The position numbers and the translations under genes were made by a program. The notes below the pieces were generated by a model that searched no databases, was not told where the DNA came from, and saw nothing but the letters and a program-made list of their open reading frames with translations. Of a stretch of 64,000 nt of DNA, positions 1-13,058 are shown in pieces. Numbering within the stretch: the first letter of the stretch is position 1; every line of letters starts with the position of its first letter. The DNA comes from Anastatus disparis (Eukaryota; Arthropoda; Insecta; Hymenoptera; Eupelmidae): contig JAFFSR010000136.1 in the NCBI GenBank assembly GCA_017163975.1, positions 14,009,501-14,073,500 on the forward strand. Reading direction: 5' to 3'.

Positions 1-760
1 GGTATTACTTCAGATGCCAATGTTTTAACAAATCAATTGCGATTGATTGGCCAAAGATACCTTTTGCAATATGGAGAAACAATTCCTTGTGAACAATTAG
101 TTTCGTGGCTCTGTAATATTAAGCAAGCTTACACTCAATACGGTGGTAAGAGACCTTTTGGTGTATCAATTTTGTACATGGGTTGGGATCGCCATTATGG
201 TTATCAATTGTACCAGTCTGATCCTAGTGGAAACTATGGTGGATGGAAAGCAACATGTATTGGCAACAATTCAGCAGCTGCCGTTTCTTCTCTAAAGCAA
301 GAATATAAAGAAGGAGAAATGACTTTGAAAGATGCTATGGCATTAGCTATTAAAGTTATGTCCAAAACATTAGATATGAATAAACTTTCAGCTGATAAAG
401 GTAATTCAGAATCATCAAAATTAATGATTCATACACTAATAATTTTATTATTTTATAATTGTAGTTTAAAATCAAACATTTTTTTAATATATTTTATTTA
501 TTTAAACTGTAGTTTATAATCAAACATTTTTTAATTTTATTTTATTTATTTAAAAATAAAAGAAAAATTGTATTCCATTATTAATTTTAATTTTTTAATA
601 ATTTATTTTATTTTTAGTGGAATTGGCCACTTTAACACGAGTTGATGGAAAGACGAAAACAAGAATCTTGCCTCCAAATGAAGTAGAAGCATTGATTGCT
701 GAACATGAACGATTAGAAGCATTAGCTGAAGCAGCAAAGAAGGAAAAACAAAAGATTTAG
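1..760 (+). CDS. PSMA4: Proteasome subunit alpha type-4, 3' part (two exons)
   Basis: This is the C-terminal part of the alpha-4 subunit of the 20S proteasome, a structural alpha-ring subunit with no catalytic threonine. It acts in the cytosol and nucleus in ubiquitin-dependent protein breakdown. Exons are 1..400 and 618..760, joined in phase 1 by a GT-AG intron (401-617). The frame is open from base 1 and gives 180 residues to the TAG at 758-760. The family is about 260 residues long, so roughly the first 80 lie left of the window. The stretches [35 protein letters not shown] and [17 protein letters not shown] are near-identical to animal alpha-4. The C-terminus is a Lys/Glu/Ala-rich tail typical of the subunit. 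An AATAAA polyadenylation signal lies at 871-876. Reading straight through the intron gives a false longer end after residue Lys-133. The gene looks intact and is the only ordinary housekeeping gene here. Confidence 0.97.
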
Positions 761-1192
761 GTTAATTAATACGGTTGTTTGTATTTACAAAATGCGATTA
801 TTTGAATGAATTCGATCAATTAAGCTTTTTTCATCTTAAGATCAATTTAACTTTTCTATTATTATGTAAAAATAAAATATGATAATATTTAAAAATTTTT
901 ACTTAAAAATTTTTTTTTTTTCTTAAAATCCATATTTGATTATAAAAATCTAATTTCTTTCAATAAAAGATTTATAATCTTTATCAAACGCTATTAAGCA
1001 ATTATAGCCACTATGATTGCGCCTATGAATAATGCAGATAAGCTAAAAGTCAAACATTTAATAGAAAAAGTTATGGTCAACATTGACTTTATCGATTCAA
1101 TTGGTTTAATGCACGTGCATAATCATTTTAAAACTGTAAATCGTTAATTTGAAAAATATATATTGTGATACTCTTTATAAAAAAAAATAAAA
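761..1192. other. Intergenic spacer, proteasome gene to serine protease 1
   Basis: AT-rich 3' flank of the proteasome gene, with its AATAAA at 871-876, followed by the upstream region of serine protease 1. A palindromic CACGTG E-box sits at 1112-1117, about 75 bases before the predicted start codon. I see no coding potential. Confidence 0.5.
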
Positions 1193-4100
1193 ATGAATCG
1201 AGTTTTGGCTTGGCTCGTGTTATTGCAGCCCCAGCTTGATTTATCATCAGCTAACGAGACAAATGGTAAGTATTTTTATTACGATTTCTTAAATCTCGCA
1301 TAAATGTTATGACTATTTTAAAAAAATCTGTGAAATATGAAAATAATAGCAAAATAACTATAGTAGATAACTAATTGTGCCGTCCACATTAACCATGATT
1401 ATAGTAAACTAGATAAAACTTACATTAATATTATATATTTACTTAATCACATTTGATTAATCTTCTAAATTTAAAATTACAAAATTTTTATATATAACTA
1501 AGATGTTAAGAAAATATTTCTATTACTGATCAGAAATTTCGGTGTAGACTCATAACTAATGCTATTAGAATTAAAGAAGTTTGCATTTTTCCTTCACTGT
1601 CTGTCACATCTGTATTATAAAATATTTTAAAATATGTTGAATTCGTCTTTAATTTGCAACAAGTACTTCGACGTATAAAATCATTTATTGAATTCATGAT
1701 AGCTATTTAAATATATATATCAGTTCTATTTAGTAGTTAAATATACATATTTTGATGTTGAACTGCTTAGAAGGTACAATAAATATTTTATCAACTGAAG
1801 GATCAGTGATACACGTTTACAGGTAATCATTAATAAAGAATTTTTATTTTTATTTTGATGGAACAGAAAATCTTGAGATTTATCTTATTCTTTGCTTTTT
1901 GTAGTTTTTTTTTCATTGCTTAGTCTTTTTATTAAAATAAAAATAAATTAGAATTCAAAAGCTAAGCTTTTCAATATATATGTCGTCGATTTAAAATCGC
2001 AAGAAGCTCACAATTACATCTAGAAAATAAAAATAGGAAAATATTTATAATGATGATGCTACTCTCACTTATTCCTATAAAATAATTTGTTTAAAAATTG
2101 ATTAAACTTTTCATTTACAGAGTGATCCAAATCGATAAATTTCTTCAGAACTCGAAGATATTTAAGTATTTTTCAAATGTTTGAACATTAAAACAAGTGT
2201 GCAAGAATTAAATCATTGTTTAACTGTAATTAATTACCTGCATTCTGAAATCTTAAAGTTAGTTTAATTTTACAGCAAAGTTTTATACACTAAAAATAAA
2301 AATTTATTCTACATTATGTTATCGATGAATTCTGCAATAATTAAAATCATAGAACAATGAAATATTCGATAAGAATTGAAATAACGAATCCATTTTGTTT
2401 TAAGGCTTATTTTTCTAGCTTTTACGTACATTAATAATTTTAAGTTTACTCCTGTATAAGCGTTAGCTGAAGAATGGTATCGATTCATGATTCGAAACTC
2501 AATCCAATTGATAAAAATTTCTACATTTTCCTTCAGAAGTAGCTACGTTAGAAATATTTTGGATTACTTTAAAATTCAAATAATTTATAAATCAAACATT
2601 TCCATTAGAGAATATATGAATAAAATTTATATATGATAATATTTTCTTTAAAGGAATTACAAATTTGAAAAAGTTGCAAGAGCATCCAAATTACAAGCTA
2701 TTGAATTCCGAAACTTGTGGATTATCGTACTCCGATCGAATAATCGGTGGCGTAAATGCATCGATAGGTGCTTATCCTTGGATCGCTCGTATTGGATACT
2801 CATCAAGACGGTATAGACCTAGAAATAAGGACCCATTATTTCGCTGTGGTGGTACAATCATTAACGAATATTATGTTCTTACGGCGGCCCATTGTATTCT
2901 CAACATTGAAAGAAAGTAATAGCATTATTATTATTATTTTTTAGATTTTTTAAAAATTATTGTTAGTATTTGAAAAGATAAAACGGAGTACGCAAAACTC
3001 GATTTTTCGTATACCCTTATTAATTTTCCAAGAGCTCTGGCTGCTGAACTTTTGTCGAAGCGTGTACACTAGTACTTTATTTCCCAATTATTGAATTTAC
3101 AAATTTTCAAAAAGTTTTAAGTTTTCTGCAAAAGTTAAACCAATATGCAATTACTACAGTTTATTTGAAATAATTTTATCGAGTTTTGCACACACATTAA
3201 AATGGGTAATGTGTAAAATTGGTACATTCAGTTTTTTTTTTTTTTTTAAGAATATTAGTATCGATTAAAATGGGAAGTCACACTGATAACAATTTAATTA
3301 GGATGTTGCATAAAAAATTTGCCTAAAATCCATTGCCTCCGTTATTTAAAAAAACAAAAAATAAAGGACATGTATTTTTCTTTTGTCATGAAAATGAAAA
3401 CTCAAAGAGGCCGAGATAATTAAAAAACGTCACGATTGTTGGAAAATCGTGACGTCATATGTCATGGTATATCTATATATATATATCAAAGTTGTGATAA
3501 GTCATATCGGTTGTAATTTTTACGATTCATATTTCGAAAAACGAAAAAATACGTCTTTTATTTTTCCATATTTTATCTGACCGGATATAGTAAATTTTTT
3601 CATGCAAAATATTAATTGAATTGCGTATCTGTACTTTGTATAATCTCTTATGCAAAATTAGAAATGGAAGAAGCTGTATTATCGACACGCTTAGCTAATT
3701 TAGAAAATCCTTTCGCTATAGCTCTTAAATAAAAAATAAATAATTTTATATGTAATAAAAATCTACTTAGTCCGAAAATTTTTAAATTTTACTTCTAATA
3801 CAAAATCTTTTAGGTTCTAAAAAATGGCTAGAATTAAAATAGTATATTTCGGTACTAGTGCGATAAAGTGATTTTTTACTCGTGTGGCGGTTTGCGCCCG
3901 AGCGAAGCGAGGGTGAAAAGGTCACACGAGTAAGAAATCACTTTCTCGCACGAGTATCGAACACTATTTTTTGACACGACGTGTGAGAAGCTCCATTTTC
4001 GCACGTGTCATTTTGTACAGCGTGCGTGAAATCGAGCTTCTCGCACGGAGTGTCAAAAAGAATATTTTTTTTAATTTATGAAATTTATTTGATATTAACT

Positions 4101-5608
4101 TATCTCTGACTCAGAGTCTTTTTTAGTTTTAATTTTCATTATGTTTGAAAAAATTGTTTTTTGATATTGCAAATCAAAATTTTTATTCATAATGGTATTT
4201 TGACTAATAAATATTTACATTGAATTTGTTATGATTTAACGAAAAAAGCAAGGGACATTTAAGTGACCATACTGACAACTACTTTTTAATTTTTAATTCT
4301 CCTTTTAAAAATTTTTTAGCATAATAGTATCGCGGGTAAGATTAGGAGATCACAATTCTGAAACAAATCCCGATTGCCAGGATACATTTTGCAACGATCC
4401 CTATGAAGATTTTGATATAGATAAAATAATTATTCACTCAGAATATGATAAAGCCTTGAGAAATGATATTGCGCTTATAAAAGTGAATAGAAAAATCAAA
4501 TTTAGCGGTATGTAATAAACAAGCTATTTATTTTCTTTTTTTAAATTTAAATATTAAAAGTGTACATTATATTATTTACAGATTTTATAAGACCAATTTG
4601 TATGATGAAAGGAAAGCTTCTAAATAAAGAACTGGTAGGAGAAACGGTTGAAGTTGCTGGATGGGGAATCTATGACATAAGTATGTTGTTTGATTACATT
4701 TTATTCGAACGATTCTAAAATTATTAAAAAAGATAAAGTTAACTTTAAAGTCGCTTTACTTTGTTTTTATTTCTGACTTTGATTGAGACAATCAGCTCTA
4801 TTAATTGAGTAGTTAAACGTTCTCAATTTTTTACAAACATTCATGCAATTGCAACAGATGAAATGTTAAATTAAGATTAAGCGTTTATTAAGTACTAATG
4901 ATACACAAAAAGAACGAAATAGTTACACTTTTTTTTAGAATAGAGAGTAATTTTTTCTTTTAAGAATTCTAAGAGAGATGTCAAATAAAGTTATAAACAA
5001 ATTTTAAATCATACAGTAAATTTAAAGTTATGGAAAGTATTATAATCAAATGGAAAGTATTTTGTGTTCTAATTAAATTTTATTTTAAATATCGATTTTT
5101 TTAAACTAAAAAAACATTTTATTTTAATGTCTGTGAGTTTTTGAGACTGAAAATTTGAGATTAAAATAGTAAAGTAAATAAATTTTAAAAATTTAATTTG
5201 CTACTATAATATCTTTATAAAATTATAAAACAATCAAAATACATTAAATTTTTGTAATCAATGTTAAATATTTTTTTAGATATACCAGCGATGAGTACTA
5301 TCTTACAAACAATAAAACTTCCGGTACAAGACACAATGCGTTGCACTGCAAGCTACAAAAAATCAAAAGCACCAATGACCAAAAAACAATTGTGCGTTGG
5401 TGGCAAAGTTGGTGAAGATTCGTGCGGTGGAGATTCGGGCGGACCGTTAATGAAAGTCGATGTCGAGGATACGTATTTTGGTCCACGTTATTATCTTTTC
5501 GGAATTACGTCTTATGGGGCCAAATTATGCGGTGAAACTGATTTACCTGGAGTTTATACCAAAGTTTCGGCGTATATGGAATGGATTCTCGATCATATTG
5601 AACCATAA
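1193..5608 (+). CDS. Trypsin-like serine protease 1, secreted, no CLIP domain
   Basis: Predicted secreted S1-family endopeptidase of 316 residues from five exons: 1193..1265, 2654..2915, 4320..4507, 4582..4680 and 5280..5608. All junctions are GT-AG and the summed coding length is in frame. Exon 1 encodes a signal peptide (MNRVLAWLVLLQPQL...). Activation would be at Arg53-Ile54 (RIIGG). The catalytic triad is complete: His104 in TAAHC, Asp161 in NDIAL and Ser260 in GDSGGP. Asp254, six residues before the serine, predicts cleavage after Arg or Lys. Unlike genes 2-4 it has no six-cysteine CLIP domain. Only one cysteine (in ETCGL) precedes the activation site, as if just the tail of the light chain were kept. 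The first intron (1.4 kb) shows no phase-compatible CLIP exon. Intron 2 carries a compound hairpin repeat. An AATAAA-like signal lies near 5701. It is the first member of a four-gene tandem cluster; role unknown, perhaps immune or venom proteolysis. Confidence 0.88.
3840..4075. repeat. Compound foldback repeat in intron 2 of serine protease 1
   Basis: Two adjacent imperfect hairpins. The first, about 3848-3962, has ~39-base arms around a GC-rich tip (gcccgagcgaagcgagggt). The second, about 3971-4067, pairs ttttgacac...gagaagctc with its complement and encloses a smaller hairpin. The GC-rich 'cgag...gcgaagcg...' tip resembles that of the foldback elements at 43.0, 52.6 and 54.6 kb. It is probably a MITE-like insertion. 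Confidence 0.6.
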
Positions 5609-7124
5609 TCATCTCTCATCTTGTATCTATCTAATATTTCTCATTTCTTTTTTTTAATTTTCTTTTTCAAACCAACAAAATTTCCCAACTAACATTTGTA
5701 GAAATAAATAAATTATATATAATCTTTGATCGTATGTATCTCCTTATTATTTATCTTATATTTTCTTTTTAGGATTTGCATACATCTTTTTATTTTATTT
5801 TTTTCAAAATTATTAAAAAAGCTGGATAAGAGAAAGATGTGTTGCAAAAAAATCTTTTATAATGAGATAGTTCTTTTCTTGTTAAAAGTGTCAAGTAGAC
5901 TAATTAAAAACTTTCAATCTGACGCGCTTGCATTTCTTTTAACGCTTATTGTTTTATTGTGGATTTGAAATTCTCGAAGATAATGCGAGATAAGAGAAGG
6001 TTGATTTATTGAAGGCACATCTGGGAATCGAAAATCAATGCTAAATTAATTAAACATTTTTATTTTATTTTTATTCTTATGTCTTATATAGATGTGTAGA
6101 TTTTAATAAAAAATTAAATCATTAATGAAAATTTTAATTTTTACCTTTTACATTCATCATTATATTTTATGTATATTATTATTAAGTAATACATACTTAC
6201 AGTATGTATTAAATCTCTTATAAATAAAAAAACGAAATTCTGGTTTTATTTAAAAATTTTCTTCTTGTAACAAAAGTTAATTTTAATAGTTTAAAATTAT
6301 AATGACTTACAGTTCGTTGGTCTCTATCAATGCACAGTATTTAACATTGCAAGTCTTATAATTTACATAAGAGTTTAAAAAATGATAAAATGTATTCATT
6401 GTATAAAACCAGTATAAATCACGATATATTTTTATAAAAGAACTAGCAGTTGTTCTATATTGTATCCAAGCATTCAAGAGAAAAAAATAGTATGATGATT
6501 AATAGAAAAGTTTAGCCGATAATAATACGGCAAGTGTTTGAGTAATAATAATTTTCCTATTTAAGCATGATTGGAGTAATCAAATGCTGCATTGAATATT
6601 TTTACATTTTATCGTTTTGAAAAAGTAAAAATTATTTAATCGACAATTTCAAGTTACGGTGAAATAAAATAGATTGAAATTAATTACAGTACCTACCACC
6701 ATTAATTATTATTTTTTATCAAAAACTTGAAAACTCTATCAGCGCGCATGGAGGTAGCATGGAAAAACCTTGAAAGTGCATTAACTTGAAAAAGGATAAT
6801 ATCAAGTTTAAAAGATGGGAAATCCAATATTCATGTGCAGTACTATAAAGGAAGAATATGTAACTTTAAAATCTTGACAAGTTAAGTTGTCCCGAAGCAT
6901 GTAACACTATTTCAAATATTTGCAAACATTCTTTATTGAAAAGAGTATATGTATACGCGTTATATATATATTTTTTTCTTTTTCGGTTTGCTTGCCACCA
7001 CCTTGTACGACTGACAGTCTTCTTGCGTATCTTCGTCGCGCCGGATTACGCGTGGTGGTGATCGTACAATTAACAAACTTTATATAGATGAAGAGCAAGT
7101 AGAAAAAATCTTTGACATATAAAT
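5609..7124. other. Intergenic spacer between serine proteases 1 and 2
   Basis: AT-rich non-coding DNA, about 1.5 kb. Short reading frames here lack codon structure and I treat them as chance. The last ~100 bases should contain the promoter and 5' UTR of serine protease 2. No clear repeat seen. Confidence 0.45.
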
Positions 7125-9253
7125 ATGACGTCGTTTCTAAGGGTCACTTTATTGTTCGTTGGTTGCTTTGCTATTAACTTTATTGGTAAGTTTCTATGTT
7201 TTGAATTTTTATATTCTATTTAAAATTTTGAAATAACATTGTTGTTTATTTTTGAGGGCAGCAAGAGGATATTTATCATTAAGATAATACGTATGTAATT
7301 TAAAGTATAATTTTAAAAAATTTTTTAGTTAAAAAAAATAATGTTATCAAAGTTATTTAATTATTTAAGCTTTTAAGCAATTTCTATAAAAATATCCTAC
7401 AAAATCTTGAAATAAAATAAAATAATTGTATCATAAAAAATTTATTCGAAATCGATTGTATATAAAATTTTTGCCCCTTATAGCATGCAATGGACAGAGC
7501 TTCGTAATAGAAAGTCGCAGTGAAGGTTGCTCAACGCCGGACAAAAAAACAGGAACATGCACGATTCTTCGTCAATGTGAGCATGTTATGGACATAATTA
7601 AAGTAAATGGTATTACATCACCGGAGGTTCTAAAATTTTTACATCAAAGCACTTGTGGCTATGAGGGTGCTGAACCAAAAGTTTGTTGTCCTGAAAAGAA
7701 AGATTCCACGGATGATCGTGATAATTTCAATGGAAATGGCAACAAAGAAATAGAATCGAGTAAAGAAACTGGTGACAATCCAGATGAACCTTTCCATAAT
7801 CCACTTTTGTTATTGCCAAATAAATGCGGCGAGGATCATGGAAATCGAATTATTGGTGGAGAAATAACTGAATTAGACGAATTTCCTTGGATGGTTGTAC
7901 TGGAGTTTGAACATCGTAAGCATTTCTTTTTTATTTTAATTAAGTTGAGAGATTTTAACAATATTGAAAACCTAAAGATTCCATTGTTAGGTCAACAATT
8001 TTAAAATAATACTACTGTCATTATGACGTTAATATTTTTCGGAGAATGTCAATATTTGTATAATAACACATGATTCCCATTGAAGGATATTCGGTAAAAG
8101 TTTCAAACTGTTTTTAAAATTTTTATTTCTCATCGTAATATAAATCTTTTATAAACTATATGTGTCACTCAATAAAGCAAAGCTACTTAATTTTTAGCGG
8201 TAAATTTACTTATTATTTATCTGCAAGCTTAAATTTTTATTCAAATCAATGACATCTTAGTTTATTAATAAAATTTTTGTTTTTCACAAGAGCTAATGTA
8301 AAAAACTGCTTAATAATGAGAAAAAGTGAGATAAAGATAGACTTTTTAACAATCTGTTTGCTTATTATAATTTTTGCATAACTTTGATAAAAATTGATAA
8401 AATCATGTTAAACATAAACAAGTACATCTCATATGACTTAAATTTTCATAAAATTTTAAGTATCAAGATAAAATACAATGCATAAAAACTTTCAAGAAAT
8501 AATAAAAGTTAATTCAATGAATTTAAAATTTTTTATTTTATAATTTTAGCAAAAGGCAGAGCAATCGGTTGCGGTGGTACTCTAATCAACAACCGCTACG
8601 TTATCACCGCTGCTCATTGTATCCGTGCAATTCCATCGACTTGGCGTTTGCGTAATGTACGTTTAGGTGAATACAACATCAACACCAATCCAGATTGTTT
8701 GGATGAAGGTAACGGTGAAAAAATATGTGCCGATCCCGTTCAATTTATCAACGTCGAGCGAGCAATCGTCCATGAAAGTTACATGAAACCTTACAATTAT
8801 TACAATGATATAGCCTTATTGCGTCTTGTTCGCGAGGCTAGGTTTACCAGATATGTACAACCAATTTGTTTACCAGTAAACGGTGTTTATAGCAAAGTAT
8901 ATTGGTCAGCTGGTTGGGGTCAAATTGAACAAAAAGCCAGTTCCGATATCAAGCTTAAAGTTAGATTACCATATGTTGATCCTAATGAATGTAGAAACAT
9001 ATATAATAATAAACGCATATTTTTGGGCGACAATCAAATGTGCGCTGGTGGTACAGTTGGAAGAGACACTTGTAAAGGCGATTCCGGTGGTCCTTTGATG
9101 AAACAAATACGAATACCTGGAAATATTAACAAATGGGTTATCGAAGGTATTGTTTCTTTTGGACATTCGCCGTGTGGTTTACCTGGATGGCCTGCAGTCT
9201 ATACCAAAGTCCACAAATACGTGCCTTGGATTCTTAGCAAGCTCAAACCTTAA
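7125..9253 (+). CDS. CLIP-domain serine protease 2
   Basis: Secreted CLIP-domain trypsin-like protease of 398 residues from exons 7125..7185, 7484..7915 and 8550..9253, all phase-1 GT-AG junctions. Exon 1 is a signal peptide. The CLIP domain has the six expected cysteines (36, 46, 52, 78, 88, 89), with about 25 residues between the third and fourth. An acidic/Asn-rich linker follows, then the conserved LLP..CG motif and activation site Arg142-Ile143 (NRIIGG). The triad is His187, Asp251 and Ser343. Asp337 predicts trypsin-like specificity. Such enzymes activate prophenoloxidase or Toll-pathway ligands in insect haemolymph, and related ones occur in venoms. The role here is inferred from family only. 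It is the closest paralog of gene 4: both share exon layout, the N-terminal CNGQ of the mature chain and long identical stretches such as STWRLR and PGWPAVYTKV. A polyadenylation signal follows within 20 bases of the stop. Confidence 0.93.
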
Positions 9254-10384
9254 ATATGAATAAATCAAGAGTTTAATTTTTGTAAAATTGATTTATTGTT
9301 ATGAACGATTTTGTTTTTATTATTTCTGTCCTATCTAAGTGTCATTTCATTGTGTTTCTAATAAAATTTTTAATATTAATGCATTAATATAGTTTGTAAT
9401 AAATTAAAAATGGCATTTACATTGATAATGATATATGATATGTTGTTATGTTTTAATAATAATATATTATAATGATAAAACAGAAAAGGATCGAATGATC
9501 TTGTTTAAAAAATATGATAAATTTAAATGGTTGTGTATATGCAATTGATTTCTTATAAAAAAATTTTTTTCAAGTATTATAAATTAATATCGGTTTAAAA
9601 AGAAATTTATGCAAAAATAATAAAATATCTAAATATATGTAAATTTTTTTATAATAAATAAAAATTTTAATGTACTCATGCTAATTGCATAAAAATTTTA
9701 TTCTTAATAATCCTAATTCACTTATACAATGACGTATAATTTAAAATTTGCATATTACCAAAAAGATCGTTACAAATTACAATGCCATTTACAGTACAAT
9801 AAAGATTTAAATTATTAAACATTGTAAACAAACTATAATTTAAAAACAAATTTGAAATAAATTAAGAAAGAATATGATTGTATAATATAATTACATAATT
9901 CCTTTAATAAAGAGATTATAATTTATTATACAAGTCTTTCTTTACTTTATTGTTGGAGCTCAATTTGAATAGTCGAAACTAATTATCATAACAATAGAGA
10001 TTAAGAAATTAATACAAAAACTGAATGTCTTTTAACAAAAAGTTAAATTTCTTAGAAATAAGTATAGGAAAATTAAGTCCCTTCTGAATTCTCATGCTTT
10101 TATTGAGAATTCTATAAGTTTGGATTTTCTTAAAGAGCAGAAAACTGGTTTATCATAATCTTAAAACGAATACAACGAATACCGAAAAAAAAGCAAAGAA
10201 GAGCTTGCTTTTAACAACTAAGACTCAAGGCCATAAATGGGTCGTGACGTTTTCTGATAAGCATCAGTCGTACAAATAAAGTTAAATGAAATTTCATCGT
10301 AGAATAAAAGAACACCGCACGATTTGTCAGTAAGGAAAGTGCACAATTTGAAACGAGTTGTGTTTATACAGCAGTGATTTGAGA
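9254..10384. other. Intergenic spacer between serine proteases 2 and 3
   Basis: Very AT-rich, with many A and T runs and no convincing coding frame. It carries the poly(A) region of protease 2 and the upstream region of protease 3. No element boundaries recognised. Confidence 0.4.
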
Positions 10385-13058
10385 ATGTTACTCAACGCAG
10401 TTATTTTTTTTACCCTTCCTTTTATTTTTAGCGTCGTTAATGGAGGTAAATTCTGATCGTTTTTATTATTATTTTATACAATTTTTAATTATTTTTAATA
10501 AAATTTCTTTTACTTGTGTGAAAAAATAAATTTTATAAATAATATTTTGGATTCAATACAAAAATTTTAGCGGAGCATGGCGAAACTTGTCGAACCTACA
10601 ATGGGTTGGAAGGTCGGTGTATCAATTTGTCAGATTGCAAAGAACTTTTTGATATGATCAAAGCATCCGGACCACAAGTAAATCATCAGCAGGCTATTGG
10701 GATTCTCCAAAAATCAACTTGCGGATATATACAAAGTGAACCTTTAGTTTGTTGTGCCTTAAGTGAAAATGAAAATGCATTTATAGATTCCATTTCGTCT
10801 CAACAATCTCCTCAAACCAAACCTGCTTACAGTCCCTTTATTGATGGCAATAATGTAAATTTGCCTACGACTCCTTTACCAACGAGAACAACAACAAATC
10901 AACCAAATGGAAATACAAGACCACAATCAGGATTTAAAACGGAAAAAATGGTTCTACCTCCATCATCACCAATCACACAAAATAATTCGAACAAAATAAC
11001 TAAACAACCTCTGGATTCAAATCATAAATCAGGATTTACAAATATACCAACTACAACAACTACTAAGGCTACTCCTAAATTGACTACAATTGAAGTACCT
11101 ACAAAAGCTTCAATTATACCAAAACAAACTAAACCGACAACTCAAGCCACTACCGTAGCTACAACTAAAATTGTCGTGAAGCCTGTTGTTACTGCACCAC
11201 CCACTATAGCAACTACGACTACTGCTCCTATTATAAATCCAGTACAATCTAAACTTCTCCCTGAAGATTGTGGCAGAGTATTGAGTTTTAAGCACTTCAT
11301 TGGTAATCAAACTGAGTTCGATGACTTCCCGTGGGTAACAATTCTGGTGTATAATACACGTAAGTTTACTAGTTAGCAAACTAATAATAGATTAAAAGTT
11401 AATTTTCTAAATTTCATCCAGTATATCGTGAGCTAGTGATTGCATTGGAAAAATTAGACTCTACTTTATATTATTGAATGAATATAAAACTGAAAATAGG
11501 ATAATCGATTTTATTCTTCTATTACTTGTAGTTCTAATTCCCGATTCAACTATGGCCATTTTATTGACTTGGAAAGTAAGATAATTATAAGAAGAAGCGA
11601 AATGCTCTTAATTTTGGTATCTTAGCAATCAAATTTAGAAAAATTTAATTTATTTTAAAGCATAAAAATTTTTTTTAATTTATACTCAATAGAAAAAGTT
11701 GTAAAAACCGAAAAGTTACGTTATTTTTGTTAATTAATTTTATTTAATGGACATAAGAAAGAAGAAAACAACAACTTTTGTTCCATTTTTCAGTTCAATA
11801 AAGTGGCCAATAATTTTATTATAATTAATTATTAACAGCTAATTTTAGCAGTTAGTTATTAATAATTAATAATTATCAGCTAATTTTAGCAGCTAATGAG
11901 TAATAATTAGCAGCTAATTTTCAAATACATGTTCTGTTTTTTAAAAATAATTATCGTTAAGCACTTAATTAAATTTATTAAATCATAATAATCATATCGA
12001 CTAAAATAATATTAACTTAACAAAATAAAATTTTTGCACAAACAGCCAACGGCATAAAATCCGCTTGCGGCGGTACTCTAATAAGTAAGCGTTATGTACT
12101 AACGGCAGCTCACTGCATAACTGATTTATATGACAAATGGAATCTTACAAGCGTTCGTTTTGGCGAATATAATACTGCAACTGAAGTCGATTGTATGTCC
12201 GATGGAAATAATGACAATTTCTGTAATGCTCCACCAATCGATGTTCCTGTTGAAGAATCGATCGTTCATCCAGGATATAATGTTTTTGATCCTTCACGCT
12301 CACACGATATTGCGTTAATAAGATTAGCGAGAGATATTCCTTTCACATACAACGTTCAACCGATCTGCCTACCCTTCAGAAGGCCAGAACCACAAAGGTA
12401 TATTCTAATTATTTATTATATAGACATAAAAAGTTTAATCTTAAGAGGTTCTTTGTTATCATTAGAAAATTTTTTTAATCATTTTAAACTTAGAAAGTAG
12501 ATTTGTATAACTCAAAATTACTAAAAATTATTTATAATTTAATTAAGTATGTAAATCACAATAAAAAAAAGACATTTTTATTTGTGAAGTGAATAATGCT
12601 AAGGGAAAGGGGAAGGAAAACAGAAAATTAAGAGAACTAATATCCTGAAAAAATAATTATAAACATTATTAATTTGGGCAAAATATCGTTTTAGATTCTA
12701 CACATCTGGTTGGGGCCACTATTGGAACAGAAATGGCACAAACATCAAGTACATGTCATATTTGACGCGAGTCGATAATTATATTTGTGCAAAAAAATAT
12801 CTATCTAAAAATGTCTATTTGGATCAAAGTAAACTATGTGCAGGTCTGAAACCATCAGAGAAGCCATGCGTTGGTGATTCGGGCACTTCACTTATGGGTA
12901 TCGAAGAACGCGCTAAGCAAATAAAACGAGTTGCAATTTTTGGTGTTCTTTCTATAACACATCCATCAGATGGTTCATGCGAACAAAGTGATTGGCCTGG
13001 AATTTATGCTAATGTTATAGAATATGTGCCTTGGATACTTAGTCGGTTGAGACAATGA
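10385..13058 (+). CDS. CLIP-domain serine protease homolog 3, mucin-like linker, no activation site
   Basis: Predicted secreted protein of 521 residues from exons 10385..10445, 10571..11359, 12046..12397 and 12695..13058. Exon 1 is a signal peptide. The CLIP domain has cysteines 27, 37, 43, 71, 81 and 82. Residues ~83-251 form a Thr/Pro/Gln/Lys-rich linker, likely O-glycosylated. The protease-like domain keeps His306, Asp371 and Ser463. Three features argue against a normal protease. The activation region reads GRVLSFKHFIGNQ, with no Arg/Lys-Ile/Val-x-Gly-Gly. The active-site motif is GDSGTSLMG instead of GDSGGPL. The S1 residue is Lys457 where paralogs have Asp, and the Gly-rich pocket wall (SFG...PCG) is replaced by SITHPSDGSC. 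An extra intron interrupts the exon that is undivided in genes 2 and 4. It is probably a serine protease homolog (cofactor or regulator), because CLIP-type homologs are known cofactors. The reading frame is intact, so it is not an obvious pseudogene. Confidence 0.87.
11815..11935. repeat. Imperfect short tandem repeats in intron of gene 3
   Basis: The motif cagctaattttagcag and AT-rich variants recur several times in about 120 bases. Small local expansion only. Confidence 0.5.

Noticed and set aside
1773..1821. Exon-like stretch in intron 1 of serine protease 1 (acceptor-like tgcttag, donor-like ag|gtaatc)
   Set aside because: It would be inserted with phases that break the frame to the next exon, and it has no cysteines, so it cannot be the missing CLIP exon.
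5726..5968. 80-codon open frame after serine protease 1
   Set aside because: Composition is that of AT-rich spacer, with runs of Phe, Leu, Ile and Lys; no motif and no splice context.
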